NCBI RefSeq assembly: GCF_004349355.1
Contig: NZ_SMFK01000001.1
Location: forward strand, 310,001 to 374,000
DNA length: 64,000 nt
Source: Flavobacterium cellulosilyticum
GTDB lineage: Bacteria; Bacteroidota; Bacteroidia; Flavobacteriales; Flavobacteriaceae
Reading direction: 5' to 3'
Position numbers and translations under genes: made by a program. The notes beneath the pieces are model-generated. The model ran no database searches, had not been told where the DNA came from, and was given only the letters and a program-made list of their open reading frames with translations. The stretch's first letter is position 1. Each line of letters begins with the position of its first letter. Shown here one piece after another: positions 34,668-43,790 of the stretch.

Positions 34668-37505
34668 TTAGTAATTTATGGTTTCAGATTCTTTAATAAT
34701 GCTACCTAATTTTTCATTAGCAACTATATCATAATTTGGAATATCGCAAACAGATACGAAGCCTATTTTTAAACGATTGTACCACGATAGATAATTGTGA
34801 TAACTTGGTAACGATTTCATTTCTTCTGGCTTGGATTGAATAATATCAGTCCAATTTTCTATTTTTTCAAACAATTCGGAAACTGATTTCTCTTTCGGAT
34901 TAGTATGTTGGTCTAAAACTAATCCCAAATTATTATTCTCGTTTGCTTGACGTAAATCGCTGATTTCCGATTCGTCAAAATATTCAAAACCTACCGTATT
35001 GATACATTTATTCAAAAGTTCTGCACTTATGTCGGCAATAATTTCATAAGGAAAATCAGTTTTATTGTAACCATCAATATAGCGACGTATTTTTTCAGCA
35101 ATTAGTTTGGCAAGACCTAATTTTTCAAACAGTTTTTGGAACAGTTCTGTCATATCCTGTAGTGCTGACGAACCTTCAGAAGCTAAAATTTGCTGGATTG
35201 TATTTTTATTATTAAGAGCTACATAGGCAATCCAATGTTCAAGTAATACCTCAGCTAACTGTTGCGCATTGTTTTTAATGAGATTGGAATTACTATGTAT
35301 AAGTTCTTCTAAATCAATCTGTTTTAATTCGAGTTCGGTGCGAAAATATTCTTTTTGTTCTTCCGAAGTCTTCTCATAATGGGTACACAAACGTTCAAAA
35401 TAAGCGTCAACAGTATCATTTTCAACAACTGGTATTCTTTGTCTATAAGTACTGTAAATGTTCATATTGATTACGTCTCTGTGTTCAATATCATCAATTT
35501 TTTTACGATAAAGTTCAAGTACAGCACCTTCGTCAATCATCAATTCCTTCATCAACTGTCCATAAAGTTTAATGCCATCCCCTCTGAAAGCAGTATCTAA
35601 CTTGAACTGAATATCTCCAGCTATTGATTTAGCCTTTTGCAATTCCTTGTCTTTGTCATTGCTGTGGAAATGTTTCAGGAGTTCTGCACAAATAGTTTGA
35701 GAAATTTCATTGAGCTCAGTTTGTGTTTTTTCCAGTCTTGCCGAATTTATATTATTAGCGGCAATGGTGAGTTTTTCAATAATCAATTTTGTTCCGTCTT
35801 CGTTAATGCTTGCCGCTCTATCCCAAGATTCTGATGGATTTTCAAAATGGCGCTTTACAAAATCGAAGTCAATAAACGATCTCTTTAAGTCTTCTCTAAA
35901 ATTAGGATAATCATTGTGGATCTTCTCTTCCTTTTCTTCTTTATATTGATTGAACCCTATATAAATTTGACTGTTAAATTCTGAGGATTTATCAAAATCT
36001 CGTAAAAGGAAGATGTTTTGGAAATTAGGATTGGATTTAGTCCAATCAATTAGCCAAGGGTAGGTATCTATTTTAAAAATTTCCTTCTCGAGTGTTTTTG
36101 AAAACCGTTGATTCCATCTTTCATTTAAAGACTGAATCTTACCTTGCTTATCATCATTATTGTCAAATTCCATATCTTTATTAAACCAAGTAGAAATTAC
36201 AAATAATGGAGATACAGGTGATTTAAAGTTTTCACGTTCCGCAGAAGTTTTACCAATCATATTTCCAATCCAACTATTCAATTTTTCTGGCATAACACTC
36301 TGCCCTGATTGAGAATGTTTTTGGCAAAACAATAGTGTATTGATTCGCTCATAGCTTGAATATTTATTAAATAAATAATCAACTCTTCCTCTTCGTAACA
36401 AAGTAGTTAACGAAAGGTCAGTTATTTTATCTTCACTAGTATTTTCTGAACGGCGAAGCCCGGGAAAATCCAATAAATCTGTTTGAGCAAGAAACGGTTT
36501 ATTCGTTTTTATTGTTTCGGGTAATACAAAAATGAGTTCTGCGGTTAATGCACATAAATAGGGTTTTGAAAATTCAGTCATTTGTTCATTACCATCTCTA
36601 TCTTTGTAAAAAACATTAGATTTTGCAGAATACTCTGTCTCTTGTCCTTTAAAGGAATCGTAGATTTCATCAAGACGACTAACATCAAGTAAAGTTCCTT
36701 TACTTCTCAAAACAGCATCAATTGGAAGATAAATTGTATCTGCAAAATTCAATTGCTTGTACTGTTTTATTAAATCATCAAACAGTTTTGTTAGTTGAGG
36801 ATTAAAATTCCAAAATAAAGAAAAGACATCTTTCCATTCATCAGGAGATATTTTAGTAACTAAAACAGATATTTTTTCGAAAAAGTTAGCATCTTTTATG
36901 TTGTTATAAACCAATTTTGAGAAATTGTTATTGAAATAATCTTCAATATCTAAAATATCATCCTCAATGATTAAGTTTTGACAGTCCTGTTTATTCTTAT
37001 AAATACTTTCAAATGAACTTATTTTTTCTTTAAGTTCTTCGAAACTTAAAGGCTTATTCACTTTTAAATTGTTGTAATAAGCCTCACATATTACCAAAAT
37101 TATATCCGTTGGTGAGAGTAATTTTGCTATAATAGGAAAATCTGGATTAATCCATTTGTATTTAGTAGAAAATCTTGTAACAACTGAAGTTGATTCCATT
37201 TCATTGCCTCTAGGATTGATTTGATTTTTGAAGTCAAATTCATTGCCTAAACCGTCAAGAACCATAAATGGTTTACCCGCTTCTGATAACAATGCGCTGA
37301 CAAGATATGATTTGCCTGCTTGACTTTCTCCATACATAGCTGCTGCTGGATTTCCTTCTAAAGCGAATTTCTTTTTATTCAACTTACGACGGCAATCTAC
37401 CATATTTCGGTAAGCATTTTTCTGCTTTTCTCCATCCAACGAATTTTTAATCCAAGCGTTAGATTTTTTTATTAGTTCGAGTTGAGTTTGTATCTTTTGT
37501 TCCAT
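34668..37505 (-). CDS. SrfC-like P-loop NTPase
   Basis: 945 residues, cytoplasmic. The P-loop AAMYGESQAGKSYLVSALL is near residues 55-73, with GESQAGKS as Walker A. It is followed by NQINPRGNEMESTSVVTRFS, a pattern that I associate with SrfC and dynamin-like NTPases. A DFPG motif (LLDFPGLRR, near 345) fits switch II of a GTPase. The C-terminal half is long and helical. The pairing with the SrfB-like gene 17 bases upstream supports the name. The Salmonella Srf proteins were named virulence factors; their biochemical role is not settled to my knowledge. Confidence 0.8.
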   Translation of the reverse strand: MEQKIQTQLELIKKSNAWIKNSLDGEKQKNAYRNMVDCRRKLNKKKFALEGNPAAAMYGESQAGKSYLVSALLSEAGKPFMVLDGLGNEFDFKNQINPRGNEMESTSVVTRFSTKYKWINPDFPIIAKLLSPTDIILVICEAYYNNLKVNKPLSFEELKEKISSFESIYKNKQDCQNLIIEDDILDIEDYFNNNFSKLVYNNIKDANFFEKISVLVTKISPDEWKDVFSLFWNFNPQLTKLFDDLIKQYKQLNFADTIYLPIDAVLRSKGTLLDVSRLDEIYDSFKGQETEYSAKSNVFYKDRDGNEQMTEFSKPYLCALTAELIFVLPETIKTNKPFLAQTDLLDFPGLRRSENTSEDKITDLSLTTLLRRGRVDYLFNKYSSYERINTLLFCQKHSQSGQSVMPEKLNSWIGNMIGKTSAERENFKSPVSPLFVISTWFNKDMEFDNNDDKQGKIQSLNERWNQRFSKTLEKEIFKIDTYPWLIDWTKSNPNFQNIFLLRDFDKSSEFNSQIYIGFNQYKEEKEEKIHNDYPNFREDLKRSFIDFDFVKRHFENPSESWDRAASINEDGTKLIIEKLTIAANNINSARLEKTQTELNEISQTICAELLKHFHSNDKDKELQKAKSIAGDIQFKLDTAFRGDGIKLYGQLMKELMIDEGAVLELYRKKIDDIEHRDVINMNIYSTYRQRIPVVENDTVDAYFERLCTHYEKTSEEQKEYFRTELELKQIDLEELIHSNSNLIKNNAQQLAEVLLEHWIAYVALNNKNTIQQILASEGSSALQDMTELFQKLFEKLGLAKLIAEKIRRYIDGYNKTDFPYEIIADISAELLNKCINTVGFEYFDESEISDLRQANENNNLGLVLDQHTNPKEKSVSELFEKIENWTDIIQSKPEEMKSLPSYHNYLSWYNRLKIGFVSVCDIPNYDIVANEKLGSIIKESETINY

Positions 37506-37522
37506 TATTTTGTCTCCTTAAC

Positions 37523-40500
37523 TTAATTGTGTGCAGTATTAATATTCAATGAAAAAATCCCGGAATCAAGCCAGAAATTTTCAACTTCACTCATACTTTG
37601 AACCTGTAAAGTGAAAAAATTCGTGGGTTTAGAATTACCATCTTTATCTAAAACTTCTTCAAGACGTAATAATTCTATGTCTTCATTTATATCTCGAACT
37701 ATAGTTATTTTTAGAGGCATACTCTTTAGAATCTTTGCCTTTTCATCGTCAATTCCAGTTTGAACTGCATTTCTATCGTTCTCGTTTTCTAATCTCCCTT
37801 TAATGCGGTCTTCAAGTTTAAATTCATCGAAATCAAAGATGTAAAATGGTCGCGAAGGGTATGAGGAAATATCTAATTGCCGGACACCAATTCTTAATGG
37901 CAAAGTGGAAATTTCTATTGTTGCTCTATTGTTATCAGGAGAAATAATAGTTTCATAAAATTCAAATTGTTCATTGAGTTTACCAAAGAAATTGGTTTTA
38001 GGAAGCAATTTTTCTTTCAGCTCCTTCAGGTTTAACGAAAAGCCATTCAAACCTCCATTTTCGGCAAGATATCCTATCATAGCACCCGTAGTGATAATTG
38101 ATTTAGGATTTATAAATTTTCCATTCCCATCAATAAATTTATAGCGTTTATCTTGGGGATACCAACGACCAACTCTATAGTCGTTCATCGATTTCAGACG
38201 ATTAGGGGAAATTGCATAATACTTCAAAAACAAATCAGTTAATGGCTTAAGCGATGTTGGTCGCCCCGAAAGCAGTACAATGTCACAATCATAATAGGAA
38301 AACAGTGCAGAAATTTTACCTATTAATGAATCAAAAGTCTTTTCTATAATAGCTGAAATAACTTTTCTTTCAAATTGCCATTGTAACGATTCTAATTCAA
38401 AACCAAAATGTTGTTTGAAATGATTCAGTACATTTTGTGTTGGTAGATTATTGCCAAAAATTTCATTGAACGACAAGATTTTACTTTCCAAATTATTTTG
38501 GTTTATCAATTCAAGATAATAAGATACAATAGGAACAGAAACCTGTAAATTAAAATCAGCACGCAATTGTTTATTGCGAAACGACATTCCAGTGTTGCCT
38601 CCAAAAAAATCGTTGTTTTTCTCAATAATTACGTTAGGCAATATATTTAATGATTTCATTTTCTTTTCTATTGGCGAATATTTACCTTCAACAATAAGTT
38701 GGTGGATAAGTTCTTTAAGTAAATCATCGCCAGCCTTATAAAAACTTTCCCAAAATAATGGAATTGGTGTTAAATTACATTGTTTTGCAGTGTCATCGTA
38801 TTTATAAGAAGCAATCATTACATCCGTTGTTCCTGCACCAATATCTACTGATCCAATTGTGAGTGTTTTTTTATTATAATCTCCCAAATCCTTCCTTAAT
38901 TTTCCATAGAAATCAAAATAATCTTTTACATTATTTAGATAACGTTCGCTAATTTCTGCATACAGAAAAACAAATTGCGCAGCAGTAGCTTCATCGTAAA
39001 TCCATTCGGTTGGTACATCTGATGCCAAATGTTTTTTTGCTGAAGGAATTACTTTAATATCTGCACGGGCTTGTTTTTCATCAATTTCAGAATGATATGT
39101 ATCCCCGTAGAAACGGTCAAGCATAATAGCTGCATCTTCAGCGCATTTACGCAAGGCAGTCTGCTCAACACGCGACATTGCAGTTGGGCAGGTGACAATT
39201 ATTCTACCTATTTTTCGGGGAAGAGATTCATTACCCCAATGACTGCGTTGCTCAAAACTATTGATTTGCATATTTGCTTGTGCTACTATTTCCAGAAAAG
39301 CAAAAGTCATTAAAGCTTTTCGAGAATAATGCATTACAATACCACCGTTGCCTTCAGTATTTAAGGAACCATCTGAATTTAATTGTTCAGATATACCTTT
39401 AATGTAAATTGGTTTAGCTCTTTCGCCATCAAACTGCACAAAATCCCATTCCTGTTTCTGAGGTTTCGTATCCCATAAAAAACGTTTAGGGCTTGAAAAA
39501 GTACTTGTTTTTTCCGCACCAGTATTCATATTGACTGACTTATGTACGAGTTGATTTGCTTCTTTACCTAAACGAATCATACTAGGAAATACAAACTGCT
39601 GGCTATTTTCCAGTCCTAAATTACCTCCAAAATCAGCTTCACGGAAAGCCAATCGCATATCAAAAGATTCATTGCATTTGTTGAGTTTATTATTTGAGAC
39701 TGGTTCGGTAAAATCTTGTAATTCTAGCGGGCTTGTTTTTGTAAAATCACTATTGTCAAATAATACGGCACAAGTGCGTGAATTACCTATATCTACCACC
39801 AAATCGACATTGCCATAAGCTACGTTTTTATTGGAAAACAAAGTGATTTTTGGTAAATTATTGAGTTGTTGAATATATCTGATTAAATATATGTATTGTG
39901 CCAGATAATCTAATTTTGGTTTTTGACCTCGAAAATCATTTATGTTTTCAACATTGTGAAAGTGCTTGAGTAAAAATTTATCTACCCAATCGCAGTTAAA
40001 TGCTTCCGAACAATAGCCAACTAATTTGTACTCATTATTACATAAAGCATACTCTTTGGATGAGTCGTAATTACTAGTAAATACTGGAGTTTCATTCAAA
40101 TCTTCCTCTTCAAATCCATCTTTTTCAAATGCACTTCTTGTATCGAAAGCCAGCAAAAGATTGTACTTTTTTAATTTTCCGGTTGATTCAACTGGTATTA
40201 GTTTGCACCGACACCAATTATTTGGGCCAGATTCTGACTTGTTGCCGTTAAGTAAAAAAAATGGTAAAGGCAACCAAGTGTTTTCAAATTTTTCCCAGTT
40301 TACCCTGCTGATGGATACCTGAAAACAACCTGAGTCTTTATCGTCATTTGTATCAATTGGAATTGGGCTTTTGCCTTCTGTAATAAAATCATCCTTTATA
40401 TTTTCCCAGCTTTCGGTTACTTTTCCGTTCATTGCATAACCGAGTTCCGACAAGTCAGCTTTTTTTACCCATACTTCTTGGTCTGAAAATAAATGAGCTA

Positions 40501-40627
40501 TTTCCAATTTTAATTGATTATCTTCAATATCGAACCATTCGTGAAAGTACATCTTAAAATTATCATTTGTGTCAATTTCGATTGGGAACGTCAAATATTG
40601 AATACCAGAATTAGCTATCAAATTCAT
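37523..40627 (-). CDS. SrfB-like actin/Hsp70-fold ATPase
   Basis: 1034 residues, cytoplasmic, first gene of the nine-gene operon. The start LIANSGIQYLTFP and the phrases TWLPLPFFLLNG and GPNNWCRCKL match the SrfB family. An Hsp70/actin-type ATPase is shown by phosphate-1 (VVDIGNSRTCAVLF, ~278-290), connect-1 (WIYDEATAAQ, ~542-551), phosphate-2 (SVDIGAGTTDV, ~593-603) and an adenosine motif (IVLLSGRPTS, ~782-791). All elements needed for ATP binding are present. It probably drives assembly or conformational change of the SrfC-like partner or downstream membrane parts. Its promoter should lie in 40628-40897. Confidence 0.88.
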   Translation of the reverse strand: MNLIANSGIQYLTFPIEIDTNDNFKMYFHEWFDIEDNQLKLEIAHLFSDQEVWVKKADLSELGYAMNGKVTESWENIKDDFITEGKSPIPIDTNDDKDSGCFQVSISRVNWEKFENTWLPLPFFLLNGNKSESGPNNWCRCKLIPVESTGKLKKYNLLLAFDTRSAFEKDGFEEEDLNETPVFTSNYDSSKEYALCNNEYKLVGYCSEAFNCDWVDKFLLKHFHNVENINDFRGQKPKLDYLAQYIYLIRYIQQLNNLPKITLFSNKNVAYGNVDLVVDIGNSRTCAVLFDNSDFTKTSPLELQDFTEPVSNNKLNKCNESFDMRLAFREADFGGNLGLENSQQFVFPSMIRLGKEANQLVHKSVNMNTGAEKTSTFSSPKRFLWDTKPQKQEWDFVQFDGERAKPIYIKGISEQLNSDGSLNTEGNGGIVMHYSRKALMTFAFLEIVAQANMQINSFEQRSHWGNESLPRKIGRIIVTCPTAMSRVEQTALRKCAEDAAIMLDRFYGDTYHSEIDEKQARADIKVIPSAKKHLASDVPTEWIYDEATAAQFVFLYAEISERYLNNVKDYFDFYGKLRKDLGDYNKKTLTIGSVDIGAGTTDVMIASYKYDDTAKQCNLTPIPLFWESFYKAGDDLLKELIHQLIVEGKYSPIEKKMKSLNILPNVIIEKNNDFFGGNTGMSFRNKQLRADFNLQVSVPIVSYYLELINQNNLESKILSFNEIFGNNLPTQNVLNHFKQHFGFELESLQWQFERKVISAIIEKTFDSLIGKISALFSYYDCDIVLLSGRPTSLKPLTDLFLKYYAISPNRLKSMNDYRVGRWYPQDKRYKFIDGNGKFINPKSIITTGAMIGYLAENGGLNGFSLNLKELKEKLLPKTNFFGKLNEQFEFYETIISPDNNRATIEISTLPLRIGVRQLDISSYPSRPFYIFDFDEFKLEDRIKGRLENENDRNAVQTGIDDEKAKILKSMPLKITIVRDINEDIELLRLEEVLDKDGNSKPTNFFTLQVQSMSEVENFWLDSGIFSLNINTAHN

Positions 40628-40677
40628 ATTTATTATTTTAAAGTAAAGTAATGGTGTAGGTTGTTTCTAGAAAAATC

Positions 40678-40701
40678 CAAATTTATTCTGAATCAAATTT
40701 A
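40678..40701 (-). promoter_or_regulatory. Possible -7 boxes of the Srf-like operon
   Basis: CAAATTTA occurs at 40678-40685 and again at 40694-40701. On the minus strand each reads TAAATTTG, fitting the Bacteroidota TAnnTTTG box, 51 and 67 bases before the start of the SrfB-like gene. No TTTG -33 box is clearly spaced, and the region is AT-rich, so the call is weak. Confidence 0.3.
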
Positions 40702-40897
40702 TGATATTGAATACTTGAATTACAGATAAGTGAGATTCTTTTCATTAAACTTAAATTTATTGATAACTATAAAAACGTAAATTTAACATTTTCTTATAAA
40801 TAACCTATTCAAATTTTAAACTGGCTATTTTTTTACAAAACTAACGATATTAAAAATATTCATTTTACGGGTTTCCACATTTGATAAAAAAATTTAA

Positions 40898-41527
40898 TCA
40901 CTTTGAATTCTGTGTGTCTATTACCATTTGAAGATCGTATAAGTAAATCATATCCGTATTGTTATCCGGCATTTGTGCCAGATGAATTAAATTGATATTT
41001 TGGCACAATGATTTTTCTCCTAAGAGATCTTGAAGAATGATAAAAACGGCTTGTTTTAATGTTTTGGTGTTACACTGTAAAGTATAGTTTTTCAGGAAAA
41101 TTATAATATCCCATTTTTTAGTGTTTTCATCGAAATCTAAAGATTTAAACTTTAATTCACTGATTTTTAATGTTATTTCTTGGAACACGTAAGGAGTGTC
41201 TAGTCCAGCAATTATTTCATTTATTCGTTCGGTTGGCTGGATGAAAGCGGTGAATTTCCAGCTCTTCAATTGTGGTGCATTATCGACCAAAGTAATTACC
41301 TGTTTAAAGTATTTCGGGTTGCCGTTGGCGGTTATTATGAGTTCGGTTTTGCCAATGTCATTTTTTGGAAAGACAATTATAAAGTCAATTTCTCTGCAAT
41401 AGTAGTTGAGGTTTTTGTTTATCCAAAAGCTTATGTTTTTTTGATTTTTAGGGGTTTCGTTTATAAGGTTTTTGATGGTTTGATTGTTGTCTTGGAACCA
41501 GTTCCAGAAGGTGTTGATTTTTTTCAT
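40898..41527 (-). CDS. Uncharacterised 209-residue cytoplasmic protein
   Basis: 209 residues with no signal or membrane helix. The start KKINTFWNWFQDNNQTIKNL and the phrases FIIVFPKNDIGKTELIITAN, VDNAPQLKSWKFTAFIQP and MIYLYDLQMVID recall a family that I have seen in Bacteroidota but cannot name. It reads like a complete alpha/beta domain. It sits between the Srf-like operon and the replication genes on the same strand, with 270 bases to the operon, so it is probably a separate transcript. No function can be given. Confidence 0.65.
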   Translation of the reverse strand: MKKINTFWNWFQDNNQTIKNLINETPKNQKNISFWINKNLNYYCREIDFIIVFPKNDIGKTELIITANGNPKYFKQVITLVDNAPQLKSWKFTAFIQPTERINEIIAGLDTPYVFQEITLKISELKFKSLDFDENTKKWDIIIFLKNYTLQCNTKTLKQAVFIILQDLLGEKSLCQNINLIHLAQMPDNNTDMIYLYDLQMVIDTQNSK

Positions 41528-41597
41528 TTGTTTTTTGTTTCAGGTTTAAAGTTTCAGGTTGCTTCTAGATACAATTTTTAAGTGAAAAACTTAAAAA

Positions 41598-41660
41598 TCA
41601 CTCGAAGTGACGAACTTGTTTCGTTCCTCACAATGACCCTTCGCCAAGCTCAGGGCAGGC
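41598..41660. repeat. Dispersed-repeat type sequence (GTCATTGTGAGG family)
   Basis: On the minus strand it reads GTCATTGTGAGGAACGAAAC followed by AAGTTCGTCACTTCGAGTGA, preceded by GCCCTGAGCTTGGCGAAGGG. Both phrases belong to short repeats that I recall as scattered through many bacterial genomes. They lie between the 209-residue gene and the DnaC-like gene and may be a recent insertion at a cargo junction. Confidence 0.55.
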
Positions 41661-41662
41661 AA

Positions 41663-42322
41663 TTATCGTTTGTCTTTTGATGATGAGGTAAAGGCAATGA
41701 GGTTGAACATGTTTCTCATTCTCGAACGAACCCGGTTTCCGTATAGATCTTCGAGTTCGGAGGCAGATAGGTTTGTGGTGATGTGAGTAAAAGTGTTGTT
41801 ATCCACAAACTGGTCGTAACGGCTGAGGATGATTTCGGCCATTACGTTACAATCGTTTCCGAAGTGTTTGATTTGTTTTTCACTTCCTAAGTCGTCAAAA
41901 CAATAAGGATTTAGTCGCTTTTGCAAAGGAGACTTATTGGTGTATGGATTTAAACTTTCATAGCCATTGGCTCCAAATTCAAAGGCAATTTCCCGACAGG
42001 GTTTTATTTTAAATTCATATCCTTTACGGGAAAATAAATTACATAGATTCATCAATGTCGTTTTTCCGCAACCAACTGGACCAGAAATCAAAAGTCCTTT
42101 ATTGAGATTGAGGTTTAGTTTTTTGGCATTTTCTTCATCTCTAATGCAATAAATTATCAATTTGTATATAATTTCCATGTCTTCCGGAAAAGTCCTGAAA
42201 TTGACTCCGTAAAGCAATTGTCCTTGTGCTTCCAGAAATTGCACGCATTTCTTGAAATCATAGATTTTTACGTTTTTTTGTATTTGAAATGTTGACCGGA
42301 TATCGTTACAATGGTTCTGCAT
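41663..42322 (-). CDS. DnaC/IstB-like AAA+ ATPase
   Basis: 219 residues. Walker A is LLISGPVGCGKTTLMN near residues 88-103 and Walker B is YCFDDLGSEK near 146-155. A sensor-1-like THITTNLSASEL and the arginine-rich GNRVRSRMRNMF complete a DnaC/IstB-type helicase-loader ATPase. It overlaps the end of the upstream DnaD-like gene by 17 bases. The pair is the usual replication module of Bacteroidota integrative elements and probably loads a helicase on the excised circle. The call is firm for fold and moderate for role. Confidence 0.85.
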   Translation of the reverse strand: MQNHCNDIRSTFQIQKNVKIYDFKKCVQFLEAQGQLLYGVNFRTFPEDMEIIYKLIIYCIRDEENAKKLNLNLNKGLLISGPVGCGKTTLMNLCNLFSRKGYEFKIKPCREIAFEFGANGYESLNPYTNKSPLQKRLNPYCFDDLGSEKQIKHFGNDCNVMAEIILSRYDQFVDNNTFTHITTNLSASELEDLYGNRVRSRMRNMFNLIAFTSSSKDKR

Positions 42323-43139
42323 AGTTTTTGTGAATTGTGGTTTGAAGATTGCCTGGCGTTGGGGTGCTGTTGTTTTGCATTTGTTTTGTTATGGGATTGA
42401 ACTTTTGTGCATTGAGAATCCAATTACGCGCTGCCGCTTTCCAGTCTTTCATTTTCGATTTCCCTCCCACTAACCAACCGTTGCTTTGAAAATGATTGAA
42501 GAATTTTTCGGCTTCGATCTCGGAATTATTTTGCTCTTTGAAAAAAACTAAAACATCATTCCAATCTGGCGGGATTGTGTCTTTCGGGATTGTGTCTTTT
42601 TTTTCGCGCAACTTTTTTTTATTTTCTCCTTTTGGAATTAATTCTAATTCCTCCGTTTTTAAATTTTGTGTTTGTTCTCCCAAGTTTAAAATGTTTATAC
42701 TGTTTGTATTGTTTATACTGTTTATAGAAGATACCAGCGCATGTTCAGTGCCTGTATCACTACTTGTCTGTTGCTTGTTTAGTGCTTGTTCAATCGTTTG
42801 TTCATTTTTTAACCCTTTGCGGTCTTTTTTTTGAACTGGTTTTAAGTCATCTGAAAAATTGATGAGGTGTACCAAACTACCTCGAAATGGATTGTAGGAC
42901 GGCTCATATTTCAAATATCCTTTGTCGTGCATTTCCCTCATGCATTTATGGTAGGTTGCTTTAGAACATATTTTACTGATTCGCATTACCTCATCGCGGG
43001 TAATGCTAATTGGATTCTGAAATCGGTTGAGGTTCCAAAACTGGAAAATGGAAATATACAGACTGATATGTGTAGGATTGAGAGAGTTGTCCAGGACAAC
43101 TTTATCAAAAAATCCCGTGAGGTGTTTGATGTAGTTCAT
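42306..43139 (-). CDS. DnaD/replication-initiator-like winged-helix protein
   Basis: 277 residues. The N-terminal ~100 residues (SLYISIFQFWNLNRFQNPIS, KATYHKCMREMHDKGYLKY) form a winged helix of the kind found in replication proteins of Bacteroidota elements. A long low-complexity linker rich in Asn, Glu and Lys follows. A C-terminal part, FFNHFQSNGWLVGGKSKMKD followed by WKAAARNWI, is typical of DnaD-like primosome proteins. It overlaps the DnaC-like gene by 17 bases. Likely role: origin recognition or primosome assembly for the excised element. Confidence 0.8.
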   Translation of the reverse strand: MNYIKHLTGFFDKVVLDNSLNPTHISLYISIFQFWNLNRFQNPISITRDEVMRISKICSKATYHKCMREMHDKGYLKYEPSYNPFRGSLVHLINFSDDLKPVQKKDRKGLKNEQTIEQALNKQQTSSDTGTEHALVSSINSINNTNSINILNLGEQTQNLKTEELELIPKGENKKKLREKKDTIPKDTIPPDWNDVLVFFKEQNNSEIEAEKFFNHFQSNGWLVGGKSKMKDWKAAARNWILNAQKFNPITKQMQNNSTPTPGNLQTTIHKNYAEPL

Positions 43140-43191
43140 TTTTGAGAAGTATTAAGATTAGAGTATTAAGAATTAAGATCCATAGTCTGGA

Positions 43192-43500
43192 TTATGGGTT
43201 GAGTACTTTTAAGATGTCCTCATACTTGTAATAAATAATGCTGCCAATTTTGGTGAAGTGTAGGGTTCCGTTGATACGTAGATTCTGTAATGTACCGGGA
43301 GAGATTTTTAGCAGTTTTCGGACTTCGGATGATTTTAACCATTGAGCTGGCTGTTCTTGTTTACCGACTATTTCTTTGATTTCTGCAAGCATCACATTGC
43401 TAAAATTTAGGAGGTCTCTTTTCGTGATGGGTTGATGATTGAGTAGTTCTAAATTGTCTACTCCAGGGAATAATTTTTTGGGATGTAAGTTCATAATCAA
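43192..43500 (-). CDS. Excisionase-like helix-turn-helix protein
   Basis: 102 residues. The C-terminal half is a MerR/Xis-type winged helix with QWLKSSEVRKLLKISPGTLQ, then GTLHFTKIGSIIYYKYEDIL. The N-terminal half is a short helical region. This kind of protein is almost always found near the integrase of Bacteroidota conjugative or mobilisable elements and helps excision. It lies just before two palindromic ACCCAA sites, which it or RteC may bind. A separate promoter region of 288 bases lies upstream. Confidence 0.85.
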   Translation of the reverse strand: MIMNLHPKKLFPGVDNLELLNHQPITKRDLLNFSNVMLAEIKEIVGKQEQPAQWLKSSEVRKLLKISPGTLQNLRINGTLHFTKIGSIIYYKYEDILKVLNP

Positions 43501-43550
43501 AATCGTTTAATTGTTATGAGACAAATTAATTTCATTTGTTTGACATTTAA

Positions 43551-43732
43551 ACCCAAGGTGAACCCAAGTTGGGTGTTATTTTGCCTCAAATTGCATTAAA
43601 TCCCTTTGTTTATACGGGTATTTTTTTTTCAAAACATGAAAAACTCCGTTTTGGCAAAATTGGCAAATTGGACTGTTTTAGGTCAAAAATGGCGTTTTTG
43701 GGGTAAAAACCCAATACAACCCAAGGTTGGGT
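43551..43732. promoter_or_regulatory. Paired ACCCAA palindromes between HTH and RteC genes
   Basis: ACCCAAGTTGGGT (43562-43574) and ACCCAAGGTTGGGT (43719-43732) are near-identical palindromes 157 bases apart, with extra half sites ACCCAA at 43551 and 43709. TTGGCAAA-type repeats lie between them. The region fits an operator, iteron cluster or excision control site of the element. Confidence 0.55.
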
Positions 43733-43768
43733 AATAAATTCTTACAAAATCAATGTTTGACCAAAAAA

Positions 43769-43790
43769 AAACCTAGCAATTGCTAGGTTT
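43769..43790 (-). terminator. Terminator of the RteC gene
   Basis: A perfect 22-bp palindrome centred on AGCAATTGCT overlaps the RteC stop codon by two bases. On the minus strand a run of nine T follows. Confidence 0.85.
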
